From Gonatopus flavifemur (lineage: Eukaryota; Arthropoda; Insecta; Hymenoptera; Dryinidae): DNA of 64,000 bases. This document shows, piece after piece, positions 42,095-53,592 of the stretch; position 1 is the stretch's first letter; each line of letters begins with the position of its first letter. The DNA lies in assembly GCA_018340375.1 (NCBI GenBank), contig JAFFJZ010000001.1, positions 54,614,001 through 54,678,000 on the forward strand. Reading direction: 5' to 3'. A model generated the notes under the pieces. The model searched no databases. It had not been told where the DNA came from and was given only the letters and a program-made list of their open reading frames with translations. Position numbers and translations under genes: made by a program.

Positions 42095-43450
42095 TGCTAC
42101 TGTGTCTGGAAAGTAAGACCATTTTCAATTCGAATTACGAGGATACATCAAATTCCAGAAATATCTTATTGTCTAAGTTGGTAGCACTGCGACAGATATT
42201 CTATGCTGAATTTCACATCAAAAATGTGAATCAGCTCATGATGACCGTTTTTGAAAGAATCGATTCTTCCCCCCAAAAAGACATGGGATGGATCATGCAC
42301 ATAAGAATTGTGCACTTATTTATTATGCACATAAAAAAATTGAATTAAATTTGTTCACATATTAATTTTAGTTTATCCTAATACGTTTGATAAATGTGCA
42401 CTGATAGTCGTGCACAGTGAATTGTACACATGCAAAAAAATGAAAAATATAAAATGTAAGATTGTGCACCTTACATTTTGCACCTTTGGGAATATTCAAT
42501 ATTACTTTTTATGCGCAAGTAATCATGCACAAAATTTTTATTCACAAAAACTTGCGCATAAAAAACAATATTGAATATTCCCAAAGGTGCAAAATGTAAG
42601 GTGCACAATCTTACATTTTATATTTTTCATTTTTTTTCATGTGTACAATTCACTGTGCACGACTATCAGTGCACATTTATCAAACGTATTAGGATAAACT
42701 AAAATTAATATGTGAACAAATTTAATTCAATTTTTTTATGTGCATAATAAATAAGTGCACAATTCTTATGTGCATGATCCATCCCATGTCCCTAAAAACA
42801 TTTATGAAGTTTTTATTGAGTCTACGTATAATTGTGATCAAAATTCGATAGAAATTCTAATTAAAAAAAGAATAGATTCCTTTTAAGATGACAACACAAC
42901 ACCAACAGTGATTTGGCAATTTTTACAATATCTGCTTCTGTTGAGTCATAGCACCACCGTCCCAGACGAGGTCTCAAAGAATTCATAAAGAACACAATCA
43001 GTTCAATAAGAATTCTTTCTTCTTAAAGAAGTTAGATTGAATTTCATTTAAAAAGCAGGGATTGTGAATAAAATGAATAACGTTACAGTCTCTGTTGAAG
43101 AGTTGAATTTCTGCTGTGGGAACGTTTAGAATTTTGCAGAAGATCTTCGGTGAACAGAATTTGTGGAAAGGAATGTTTACAAGTGGCATAAACAGTTCAA
43201 AGAAGGTCGAGAAAGAGTTAAAAGTGAAGAGCGCCCTGGATACTCCATCAATCTCCACTGATGGAAGTCACATCTAACAAATGCGAAATTTGGTACTCCA
43301 AAACTGTCGACTAATAATCGGGGACCTTGCTGACGATAATAGCAATTTGAAAGATATTTTGGACCTGAAAAATGTGAATAGATCTAGATTGACTTTCACT
43401 ACCAAATATAATACCCCAAAAAAACTCGAGAAAAGTAAAAAAATAACGCG
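42095..43450 (+). pseudogene. Decayed mariner-family transposon
   Basis: Two coding remnants are visible with frameshifts and stops. Around 43085-43255, VYKWHKQFKEGRERVKSEER is a mariner helix-turn-helix region signature. At about 43290-43430 are the frame pieces LIIGDLADDNSNLKDILDL and SRLTFTTKYNTPKKLEKSKK, which align with the linker after it. The catalytic DDD domain is not seen. A start near 42095-42120 (TGTGTCTGGAAAGTAAGACC) resembles a mariner end. It is split by the hairpin at 42280-42790. Non-functional. Confidence 0.65.
42280..42790. mobile_element. Near-perfect 0.51-kb hairpin
   Basis: GACATGGGATGGATCATGCA at the left returns as TGCATGATCCATCCCATGTC at the right. The arms, about 240 bp each, match almost base for base (for example CAATATTGAATATTCCCAAA with its partner) around a short loop near 42530. 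Repeated TGCACA/TGTGCA phrases. Arms this similar suggest a recent insertion or active correction. Confidence 0.92.
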
Positions 43451-44128
43451 AAGTACATGAAAATCCTAAAAACAAAGAAATAAAAAATCTAAAAACACAT
43501 TCTAAAGGAAAATTTTACTGCATTCAGAATTTTGAAGGGATATCAAAGGATATGCTCCATTTGAAAAAAAAAAGATATGAAATCAATATGAGCGACCAAG
43601 TACATTGGTTATCCAAAGGATATGTGAAAGATTTTTGGTATATTGTAACTTCAGTTTGTTTAAACTGTATTGAAGGTAATTTATGATTTTCAAAAAAGCA
43701 TTATTGTATTAAAAAAATAAATAAAACAAGCGTATCGTTCTGCCTGTATATATAGATACCAAAAAGTGAAAAAAAAGTAGAATTCCACAAAACATACAAA
43801 TGTCTCACAAAAACCCCTAAAAACTCCAACACAGTAAAAAATAACGTCAAATCCCAAAAACCATACAAGCGTTTTACAATAACGCTTGAAGAAAAATCCT
43901 TGAAAAAAATACTTCACTCTTTCCGGAAGATTACTTGATATAACAAATGTACCATTGAAAAAAAAGATGTGAAAGGCAACCCTGTTTCGTAATTCGCATC
44001 AACCAGCAACACTTGGCGTGGCCGATGGTAGAAGTTTTTAGCCTTTATTATATACAAATGAATTTCTATAGAACATTAAACAAGAAATTTAAATGATATA
44101 ATTCCATAAGTTGAGGCAACTGAATTTT
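43451..44128. other. A-rich sequence, no gene seen
   Basis: The 75-codon minus frame at 43690-43917 is Phe/Tyr-rich because the strand is A-rich. It has no recognisable domain. Confidence 0.6.
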
Positions 44129-44388
44129 ATAGTTAGAATGACTAAACCCATCCATTTGAACGCACTACTTCTCTATATTTGCCACTATCAAAGAAATGAA
44201 TGAAAAAATACCACTCAAACAATTACTTTTTCGTTCAAAATTCATAAAGTGCGAAAGGAATGAAAATTTGAAATATCTGTTGATAAAATACGTCCTTCTC
44301 ACTATAAAATTTAGTTGCCTCAACTAAATTTTTTTGATAGTGCGAATATAGAAAAATGGTCCGTTCAAATGAATGGATTTAGTAATTC
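44129..44388. repeat. Hairpin of about 260 bp
   Basis: AAGTTGAGGCAACTGAATTT and AAATTTAGTTGCCTCAACT are partners. ACTAAACCCATCCATTTGAA and TTCAAATGAATGGATTTAGT pair farther out on one side, so the element has two interleaved inversions. Confidence 0.72.
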
Positions 44389-44536
44389 TAAGTATAAATT
44401 CTATGATTGACTATTGCTTCCTCGTTTAGAGGGAAGCTTTGTGATCGTTTCGAGGAGCCGAAAATTTTTTTGTCTCGAAATTCAAAATCTCCTAGATCAA
44501 AATGTTCCTCAGAACTCGGGGAACAATGTTGTTACC

Positions 44537-44590
44537 GTGTCTGTCCGTCTGTCTGTCTGTGTGTGTGTGTGGCGGAGCCCCCCCCCCCCG
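44537..44590. repeat. TCTG/TG microsatellite and C run
   Basis: GTCTGTCCGTCTGTCTGTCT then (GT)n then a run of twelve or so C. Confidence 0.9.
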
Positions 44591-45263
44591 AAATGAGAAT
44601 AATATTGTCAATATTTAATAATGATTCCTCTTTGGGTTCGAAACAATTTCCGAAACGAGGATGTTTCAGCATGGTACGAGATTTTTTGGCGTTGGAAATG
44701 AAATAAAGACAGAATTATACATTGAATAATCAGTTGAGTTACTGATGGAATGATTATATCAAACGTTTGAATGATCGACGAATTCGAACTAACGAAACCA
44801 AATGTTGTATCGCAAAATACAGTTATTATAGTATATCATGAATAATAATACATCAGCACTGATACAGTACACTGTTAGAAATTTCTGCATTAATTTTAAT
44901 GTATTTGCTGGGACTTTTTTTCCAAATACGTGCATGAATTGAGTTTCATATACATTGTGCAATAAATTTAAGGTAAACTACAGCATAATCAATACTTCTT
45001 TCATGTTTTTGTAAATTAAAAATGAAGACAGAATTATGTACATTGAATAATCCCTCTAGTTGGATAGGATGATCATATAAAAAGTTGAAATGATCTACAA
45101 ATTAAAATCAACGAAACAAAATTTTGGTATTTTGTATTTTGGATTTTTTGTGGTGTGATATTTTTGTCCTGAATTATTGTCCTATATTTACAGAAAAAAA
45201 ATTTGAGATATATCTTGAATTACATGCATGAATTGATGATGTGTACAAATAATTTCGACGTTT

Positions 45264-45487
45264 GTTTACCCTGGTTACAAAAATCGATTGATTCTCCCCA
45301 AATCTGATTGATTCCCATTGAATCTCATCCAGCGATTTTTCAATGAGATTTGGTCAGAAGAATGAATTCTTTTAATATGAATGTGATTGAATCTCGCCAA
45401 ATCTCATTGAATCTCGGACAATGTTCTGACCAAGTCTCATAAAATTTCATTCCCCAGATTCAATGGATTCTTTTGACCAGGGTAAAC
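45264..45487. mobile_element. GTTTACCCTGGT element, 224 bp
   Basis: GTTTACCCTGGT and ACCAGGGTAAAC are exact inverted ends. The interior is repeats of GATTGAATCTC and CCAAATCTCATTGA in both directions. Shares ACCCTGGT with the nested element at 58537. Confidence 0.85.
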
Positions 45488-47095
45488 TTCAATTTATTTT
45501 GAAGTTATAATCTTTTCCAGAGAAATATTCCGCTTTATAATAATAATCGAATTTATTATTCAAGCAGTCCTTAAAAATTGAACTATTATTACTTTATGAG
45601 TCTTTTGAAACCTTCAAAACTCTTATAAAACCATCTTTATTGCTTATATTTTTTTCTGTCAATCTCTGAATAAGTCTCATTAAATCTTAATAATTCTTTC
45701 GGAAAGTTCAAAATTTCAGGGAAAATAAGACTTTTTAAGAGCTCTACGGAGTTATTAAGACTCATTAACGCTTTTCTTGACATAGTTAGGGGTGTTAAGA
45801 CTTTCAGAAAGTCTTATTCAAAGTTCTACAGACTTCTAAAGAGTTATCCAGAGAATTATTTCCACAAGGGGTGTAACTGGAATTTCAATGTTCGTTACAT
45901 TTTGAAAATTTAATTCACACCTAATTCAAATCATTCAGATATATGCGATGGAAATTTCATATGGAACTTCTCAACGAAACACAGAAATCTGAGGACAGAA
46001 AAAGTTATTGCATCGAGTCCGGTTATTCCATCCTTTGTGATCTAATTAAATCGAATTCGATCTCTCCAAATCTTATTCATGTTTTTCTGGGCTTTACGAA
46101 TACCTCGATTCTCAATCCACAAGCCCTTGAAAATTTCCAATCAATCGTTTGACGTTATCAACAACACGCGATTATCAAATCAACAAAATACAATTGATTT
46201 GAATTGGATTCCTATACAGAGTGCAAGGTGTGTCGGTCGATCGTCCTCGATATTACGGAAGCTCTGGTAGTTACCGACTGCTCATGAAAGATGTCACACG
46301 ATATGACAGGGTTCAATGGTGTTGATCATTAGTTGTGTAACTGCTCGAAGGACAGCAGGGTGATCAATCGACCCTCGAAGCGAGAAGGAAATTTCCATTG
46401 CCCAGGATATATCAGATTCAACTCCGTTGAAATTCAATTATTATGTAAAATGTTATGGATATTACTCGTGATGAATAGAAATTAATCATATAATATATTA
46501 AAAATCTGATTAGCCACGATGCTACACTGTGTATCTTGGTTCTCATTTTTGAATGATGATTTATGCTGAGTATGAATTATTTCCCATCAGGTCTTCCTCT
46601 GATTCTCTGGATAGAAAATACAAGACGGAATAAGAAATAATTACCACACTATAAGAAATTCCTATAGGAAAATCCCTATAAATTTATGTGAAGTAATTAC
46701 CATATACATGCGTTGGGAATTTTCCGCACTTGTCCGGAAATTTCCTGTGAAATGATAGTAAAAATCCCATAAAATTTGGATATTCTAGGTGAATTTATGA
46801 GCAATTTCATACTTTTATATCGGAAATTGATTTCTCATCCAGTGATTGATATTTTCCGGTGGTCGTATACAGGAAAATTCTGATCATTCTTTACAGTGCA
46901 TGGAATAAACATCATTATCTCAACCCTAAAACCGCTGATCCCAATTACTTCTGACAGTAATGATCATTTAAACGATTTGTGAAAAAGTTTATTAAAGTAA
47001 TAATGATTATCTAGACTGCTTCATGCGGATGTTGACAATTTTTTATTCCAGTGTTTCGTAGAACAAAAATATGTTTTGTAGAACTAGCAATGAGA
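45488..47095. other. No gene seen
   Basis: AT-rich. A region of repeated GTCTTA/TAAGACT phrases spans 45600-45860. 46200-46400 is less AT-rich (GGTCGATCGTCCTCG and GATCAATCGACCCTCGAAGC) and could be a promoter or non-coding exon; this is not supported further. Confidence 0.4.
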
Positions 47096-47286
47096 GAATT
47101 GTTGACATTTTATTGTTGGAAATACAATAATTTATGTTCTTATAGCAATACATACTTCTTTTGTTAACAATAAAATTGGTAATTCAGCGATTTTCGAATT
47201 GTTGTATGTCAATCCAGAATAATCATCGTAAAAATATGAACGACAGCATTGCTCAATTAACAATTTTATTGTTGAAAAGACAATTA

Positions 47287-48557
47287 GGGGAGAGTTGCGT
47301 ATATCGTACCGGTGCCTAAATCGTACCGCTTCGATATCTCAGAAGGTAATGGTGATTAATTCCATATAGCGACGAAAACGTGAACTGCATCACCTTTTAG
47401 CACTTCTCATCGAAACCCGTCGCTATCAAGTGCGTATTGTATTCATAGTGGTGAATTGTAGGAAATTCGATGTGTTCATGTAAAATTCAAGTTCCGTGTC
47501 TAAGGGAATAGTATGAAACAAGGTAAGAATGAACGTTTTAGAGAATTTGTTTCTCAAATGATGTCCTTTCAACTATCTTTTGATATATTGAAAGTTCATG
47601 AACGATCATCTTGAGGTCACGTTTCTCTTGTTTGTTTTCTTCAAATCACAGTTGCCTATATCGTACCACCATGTAGTTTCCTAAATCGTACCGACACAAT
47701 TTCGGATATTATTTTTATACGTTGAATTCATTTATAAAATTGCAATTTTTTCGTGCATAAATAACGTATTTTTGATCAACCCTATTGCAGAATGAGTGAC
47801 AAGAGGCAATACGGGGATTGGACATCAGATGAAATGTCCATGGCAATATCGGCGTACCGAAATGGAGACTGTGGTTTCAATGAACTTTGTCGACAATACA
47901 ACATACCAAAACCTACCTTCAAGAGGCACTTAGAGTCTCGTAATATTGTAGCAAATAAACAAATCAAAAGTTTTGGAAAACCCACCAGCAGGAAAAAATG
48001 AAATCCCTCATATTTTATAATAAGGGCTGGAAAAAAAAATTTTTTGTTCCGAGTGCCAATAAGGATACAATAGAAATACACAAATGGAATACACAAGATT
48101 TATTTCCATTTCCTATGATTCCTCAATGTCTTGAGCTATTTCACAGTTTAGCTCATCACTTTTGTTGAAATAAATGCATTTAAATATGTTATAATAAAGA
48201 TAATTTTTTCAGCTTGTATTCAAATAAAATAAGAAATTGTTTCAATAATGAATTCTGAAACTGTTTTATGGATCTGCATTAGTAATCCTGTGTTTTTTTT
48301 CAATATTGAGTACCTGGTACGATTTAGGAAACCGGTGGTACGATTTAGGATACCAGTTTCCTAATCGTACCATTTGCAAGGTTTTCAAAATTGTTTTTTT
48401 ACTTAGAAATGGCTTGGTATTCACGATCCAGAAAAATATATTACATTTGGAATAAACTCCTTTACTTCATGACATATTCCATATTTTTTTACCATATGAT
48501 GGGACTTGTCAAAAAAAATTAAATGTTGAAAGTGGTACGATATAGGCTACTCTCCCC
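47287..48557 (+). mobile_element. Pogo-type element, internally deleted (1.27 kb)
   Basis: Ends GGGGAGAGTTGCGTATATCG and, reversed, GGGGAGAGTAGCCTATATCG, followed by TACC. TA duplicated at 47285-47286 and 48558-48559. The phrase CCTAAATCGTACC recurs inside at about 47312, 47683 and several times in 48316-48372, like subterminal binding sites. It encodes only a psq-type helix-turn-helix; the catalytic domain is absent. Confidence 0.85.
47792..48001 (+). CDS. Psq-type helix-turn-helix protein of the pogo-type element, 69 residues
   Basis: Open reading frame of 69 codons. Residues 5-50 fit the psq/pogo N-terminal helix-turn-helix: WTSDEMSMAISAYRNGDCGF then NELCRQYNIPKPTFKRHLES. It is followed by KSFGKPTSRKK and a stop; the GKPT is the usual linker start after which full-length transposases continue to a second DNA-binding domain and a DDE domain. 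Here a deletion joins it to unrelated sequence. An acceptor-like CCCTATTGCAG sits one base before the ATG, so the parent gene probably had an intron. By family knowledge the domain binds element ends. If expressed, it could act as a repressor; that is inference. Confidence 0.75.
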   Translation: MSDKRQYGDWTSDEMSMAISAYRNGDCGFNELCRQYNIPKPTFKRHLESRNIVANKQIKSFGKPTSRKK

Positions 48558-48616
48558 TAGATGTTGCTACAAGGATAAAAATGATTGTATATCCAACAAT
48601 AAACCGTCAACAATTA

Positions 48617-49275
48617 TCTTGGTGCTAAGTCTACGGAACACATCTTTCTCAGGAAATAATTCCATAAAAATTATCAAATTAATCACTTTGAAAAAGTGGT
48701 CAGTTATGAAAAAACTACCTCAACTCAGATGAATCTCGAGATCGAAACTGCAACATAAATTTTTTGGACTATTTTTTTTCTATGCCCTTCCTACTACTTT
48801 TTCTTTGGCAAAATGCCATTAATTCGACATTGTTCGTCGTCTATTCTTCCAAGTATAAGAGAGGAAAAGAGAAAAAGATATTGTAAAGAGAAAAAGTGGA
48901 GAGAAATTGAATATAATTGTTCTTGTGGGTTTAGTAATCGTTCATGTGAAATCTATTGTGTCTTGTGCTCTGATGATTCTCATTTATTGTCATCATCCTG
49001 TTTCTCAAGTTTTCAGAATCGTGTTGAGATTTCAATCGTCTATTGAAATGAATTTAGCAATGAATATAGTATAATTTTTTCTTCGGTAATCGATGTTGAT
49101 ATTCTGGAATTCATCCTTTCAAATGAGGTATCAAAGGAATAGTAGCGTATAAAATTTGAATTTTTCTGTATTTTATTGCACATTCAGTTTGATGAACGAT
49201 TCGAATTCCAACAACACATTTCCAATCGTGTATTTTTAGAGAATGGTTGATGTTCTTCATTAAGAAAGTGAATTC
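48617..49275. other. No gene seen
   Basis: AT-rich, frames to 77 codons without motif support. Confidence 0.6.
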
Positions 49276-49521
49276 TACACTGGAAGAATTTGAGTTGTAA
49301 AATTACCGTGGAATTCCAGGGATCGAGGAACGAGTGGCAATGTTTTTGAAAAGTACTGTGAATTTTGTAAAATTGATAGAAAATATCACTCTCACCTGTT
49401 CAAAAACTCACTCATTTTTACAGGCTGTACAGTAATTTTTGGAAGAACTTCCACTTGTCCTTCGACAGCTTCGACTACTGGAATTCCACGGTAATCTTTA
49501 CAACAAAATTCTTTCAGTGTA
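49276..49521. mobile_element. TACACTGGAAGAAT element
   Basis: TACACTGGAAGAATTTGAGT and TTCTTTCAGTGTA. Inner arms ATTACCGTGGAATTCCAG and CTGGAATTCCACGGTAAT pair exactly. Confidence 0.88.
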
Positions 49522-49626
49522 ACAACAATGGATTTATCCCGAAAAGAAGGAGGAATGTATATGCAGATCTTCTTTAGGATAACAAAACGTAGATAGTGAA
49601 ATTTGAAGATTTTCATATAGGGCTAG

Positions 49627-49874
49627 CCCTGAAAGCACAAATGATCATTTTGAATTCACAAAAACTTCTAAAAGAACTTCTCGAACAGTTCCCGTTATGA
49701 CAGTGGAAATGAATTCGAAATGCATACATGTTGAATGCCTGAATAGTTCTTTATGAATTCGTGATATGAATGCCTTTTGAAGGTTAAGTTATTTATCAGG
49801 AGTTAATTCTGAATTCAAACTATTCATAATAAATTCATATTCACTGTCATAACGGGACTTTTGTGCTGTATGGG
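49627..49874. mobile_element. Element ending GTGCTGTATGGG
   Basis: CCCGTTATGACAGTG occurs near 49690 and its reverse complement CACTGTCATAACGGG at 49842. GAATTC-rich interior. The right end CTTTTGTGCTGTATGGG belongs to the CCCATACAGCACAA group. Confidence 0.6.
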
Positions 49875-49981
49875 AGTGGCCAATAAAATAGAAAGAAGTT
49901 CTCAAATACGCAGTTGAGCTTTTCGATGGACTCCACCATTGGGCCCAATCCTGACCAAAGTTTAATCAAGGTTACAACGAT

Positions 49982-50099
49982 TTACAGTACCATAATTTGG
50001 TGTTTTGTTGTATTCTGATAATTTTCATTCTAAATACGACTTACAATACCATAATTTGGTGTTTTGTTGTATTCTGATAATTTTCATTTTTAATATGGT
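49982..50099. repeat. 59-bp tandem duplication
   Basis: Two head-to-tail copies starting TTACAGTACCATAATTTGG and TTACAATACCATAATTTGG. They differ at only a few positions, so the duplication is recent. Confidence 0.93.
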
Positions 50100-52144
50100 T
50101 GAAGATATCATAGATTCTCTTTCAAATATCCATCTTGAAATATATTTCTAACGTACAATAGTCTCAAGCATTCTTGAGCATTCGGTGCTTGACACACATT
50201 TGAAATTTGCATCAAAGAATATATATCCATAGGACAGGTACTCAAGAATAATTTGTTGGATAAATTATTCGGAACGTTCTATGTTCAAAATATGAAATCC
50301 GAGGGAACAAATGTGCAACATACGTCAAAACTGGTAATCGTAAAATATCATGATCATCATTTCAAAACTGCATGAACAGCTGCATGAAATAAACATCACG
50401 TCCCAAGAATTTTTTGTTATTTCAAGCACAATGTCGTCTCTAATAATTTCACCAATCAACCTTTTTACTCATCTGCTTTTTCATCTCTTCTCAATAACAT
50501 CTTCCGTTCCTTGTTCCTCCCATCGCTAAACATGTTAACTTAATCTCTTCGAAATTCCTACTGATAAATCCGAATATCTCGTCACATGTACTGCTCTGTT
50601 CTATTTTGAATTTCTCCGAACGACTATCGGCTATCCAATTATCTTTATTATCACTTGATTCTCTGATTACTTCATTCCCTACGACTTCGTAACTTTCTCA
50701 TCTTCTCGTTATCGCCACCAACTTTACGATCCTTTCTTCCCTCCATCAGGCCCAACATTGTTCTGATAATGTAAAAATTTTATGGTGATCGGTCCATTAG
50801 TGATAAAAAGATGATATCTGACAACATTTCGGCTCAATTTTCAATGAGAAAATGGTGTTAAAACAATATGATATAAAAAAAAAAAGAAATTTATAAATGG
50901 TAGAGTATTTGATTGAAGATTTTGTGTGTAAAATTTCACGTGACGAAACTGCCATAAAATGTGAGAGAAATCACTTTCAGAACATGTGGTGCAAATGTAT
51001 ACCAGCACTCACGATTTTCGATGAGAAAAAAAATGAACAGTTTGCGTAGAGAAGAGAGATAGATATTCGGGTAACACGTTGCGAACCATCGTGATGTTAA
51101 AATAGTAATTTTTAACGAAAATTCTACGATGGATGATGATTTGAAACAGGAAAATATGAATGAATAAATTTTGATGTGAACAAAAAAACATTATTCCACA
51201 CAGAGAAACTCAAGATCGAAAATATCAGACTGAAGCGATTAGAAGACAAATCGATGTAATATAAGAGCGTATAATAGTGCCTGCAGTTTATCCTTGTATG
51301 TAATTTCTCTCCCATCAGCACGCTAAGTGCAAGACATTTTTTAAAGGCGTAGCAGCGGAAGAGAGAAATGGGGTCATTTCAAATAATATGGAAGGAAAAA
51401 CATCTTCTTACAAAAGAGCTAATTTACATCCGACGAAGATTCTTTACGTGGTGAATGGAACGCAGAAAAGATTGAAAAATCATCTTTTTCAGCATATTGT
51501 GGAGGTACTTGTATTCGTGGTGGAGAGAATAATCGTGAAGAAGTTCAAGTTTTTGGCAAAATATTTTTAATAACTTATAAAACAATTTTTGCAAATTGTG
51601 AATTCCCGAATAATGCGTGGATTCACGAATTCGTACCTGTTCAGCACATTTTTCTTTCTACAAATGTGTAAATATTTTGCCGGTACTGGTAAATCTGAAG
51701 CTGTCATTTCGGGGCCAGTTAAATTGACATTACTGACAACGAATTGGAATGTTAATATCATTTCATATCAAGGCTAGGGTATATAGAGTGTCCCATAATT
51801 CTCAGAGCGGATTTTGTTGATGTATTCTTCAGACGAAAACAAACAACTTCGTGTTCTAACAGAATTTTATTCGAGGCTTCCCTGCTTAAAATATCTCATA
51901 GAATCTCATAGACTCTCATTCAAATTGGATGACACTGAACGAGACCAATGAGAAAGATGTCTGGAACGTCTCATTGAAACTGAATGAGAATGAATCAGCT
52001 ATCAGTATCCAATGAGAGCCAATCGGTTATCTCTCAATGAATACGTAAGATATGGAATTAGAAATGATAGAAAAGTTCTTGATGTAAAGAGTTGAATGAG
52101 TATTTGTAGGAAAATACTCATTCAATTTCATTTTTTTGTCTGTA
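50100..52144. other. No gene seen
   Basis: AT-rich with chance frames. The pair of overlapping frames on opposite strands at 51.57-51.78 kb comes from a palindrome-like stretch. From about 51890, GAATCTCAT and GAATGAGA phrases begin, leading into the array below. Confidence 0.55.
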
Positions 52145-52730
52145 CCAACCGTCGATCGGTTCCAATAGGAATTTTTTGGAGTAGAGTCTATCAGAAGTGA
52201 TGAGAAATTTCTGGAGTAAAACTTCTCAATCGGTTTTTATGAAGAATGTCTAATATAACTCTGGAGGATTTTCCATATCAATGGTCGATGGGTTTCAATA
52301 AGAAATTCCTGAACGAGGCTGCAATAAGAAATTATGAGAAATTTCTGCGTTATGAATGCTCAATAGGTTTCTATGGGAAAATTCTGATATAACTTTCCCT
52401 TAATAATCATGTCAATGTGCAATAGGTGCTAATCGGAATTTCCCACAAGCGCGTTATACGAGAAATGATGAAAAATTCTCAAAGTAAAACTTCTCAATAG
52501 ATTCCTATGGGAAATGTCTCATAGAATTTCTTAGTATCCTTCATGCCAATGTTTAATCAGTTTCAATCGGAATTGTCTGGACGTTTATTCTACAAGAAAT
52601 GATGGGATGTTTCCAGGATAGGGATGTTCAATAGGTTTCCGTGAGAAATGTGTCATATAATTTTCATCACTTTTTGTTATCGATGCTCAATCGGTTTCAA
52701 TCGGAATTTTCCGTGAGTGCTCCCTACATC
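52145..52730. repeat. Degenerate tandem repeat, about 132-bp unit, about four copies
   Basis: Recurring landmarks (A/C)TCAAT(C/A)GGTTTCAATCGGAAT at about 52154, 52286, 52416, 52552 and 52686, alternating with GAAATGATGAGAAATTTCT and CTTCTCAATAGGTTTCTATG. Satellite-like, with diverged units. Confidence 0.78.
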
Positions 52731-53444
52731 GGCATCGTACATCGGATTGGACGTATATCCGGTATCCGGTGGTCGGATCAGAACCGGATATCCGATGCAC
52801 CCCTAGTCTTCGTTAGAACAGTTTTTCCAATGTATCCCAATTAATCTGTGGAATGGAACATTCTATATAAATCCATTGTTCCTCTGCATAGAAAATTCAT
52901 TACTCCAAAGTCAAGAAAACCCAATATATATCCAATGTTCTGTTGTAAGGAAAACTCAATACAGAAAAATCATTGGATACAAACCCATTGTTCTCATGAC
53001 AGGAAAACTGGATACAAACTCATCAATCCAATGTCATTCAATTTATGTATCTGTAAGGTGACCATCTGCAAAGTCACGCAGTAGCTTGACGGTTGGGGTA
53101 TCAGATTTCAATCGGTAGGCAGGTAGGAATATAAGTTCAAACCCCGTTAAGTAGGATATAATTTTCCCTTCCCCTGCATGAGTTATCAAGTTCCTGGATG
53201 ACCTCCTGACATAAAGAATGTACAAAATCACTACTACAACAACTCTATCGAAAAAAAAGGGAAAAAAAATTTTAATTATAATTTTTCAATTTTAGCAACA
53301 AATTCGCTGGAATTCTTTGGTAAATTTTTACAGTGTAGCAAAATCTGATTGAAACCGATTGATTCACTCGACATTATTTTTCAATTTTTTCCCCAAAGTA
53401 TATAGGATAATGCAGATTGATTCTCAAAGAAAAATCAGCTCACC

Positions 53445-53592
53445 CCAGTAAAAATGGACAGTAGAAAAAGGATCACTTCGTGATCAAAAGTATGGGATTT
53501 GGCGTAAAGCTATACATTGCAAGTATGGTAATAGGCCACGAGCCGTACTTTTGATCACGAAGTGATCAATCCGATACTTCCATTTTTACTGG
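53445..53592. mobile_element. CCAGTAAAAATGG hairpin
   Basis: CCAGTAAAAATGG and CCATTTTTACTGG. Arms carry GGATCACTTCGTGATCAAAA and its partner, themselves palindromic (GATCACTTCGTGATC). Confidence 0.85.

Larger units (their letters stand above)
47096..48616. mobile_element. ATTGTTGAC MITE interrupted by the pogo-type element
   Basis: Left GAATTGTTGACATTTTATTG; right CCAACAATAAACCGTCAACAATTATC. Without the insert at 47287-48557 it is about 250 bp. This gives a clear order of insertion. Confidence 0.65.

Noticed and set aside
44537..44590. Repeat array considered as a CRISPR-like or regulatory array
   Set aside because: It is a simple TCTG/TG microsatellite with a C run.
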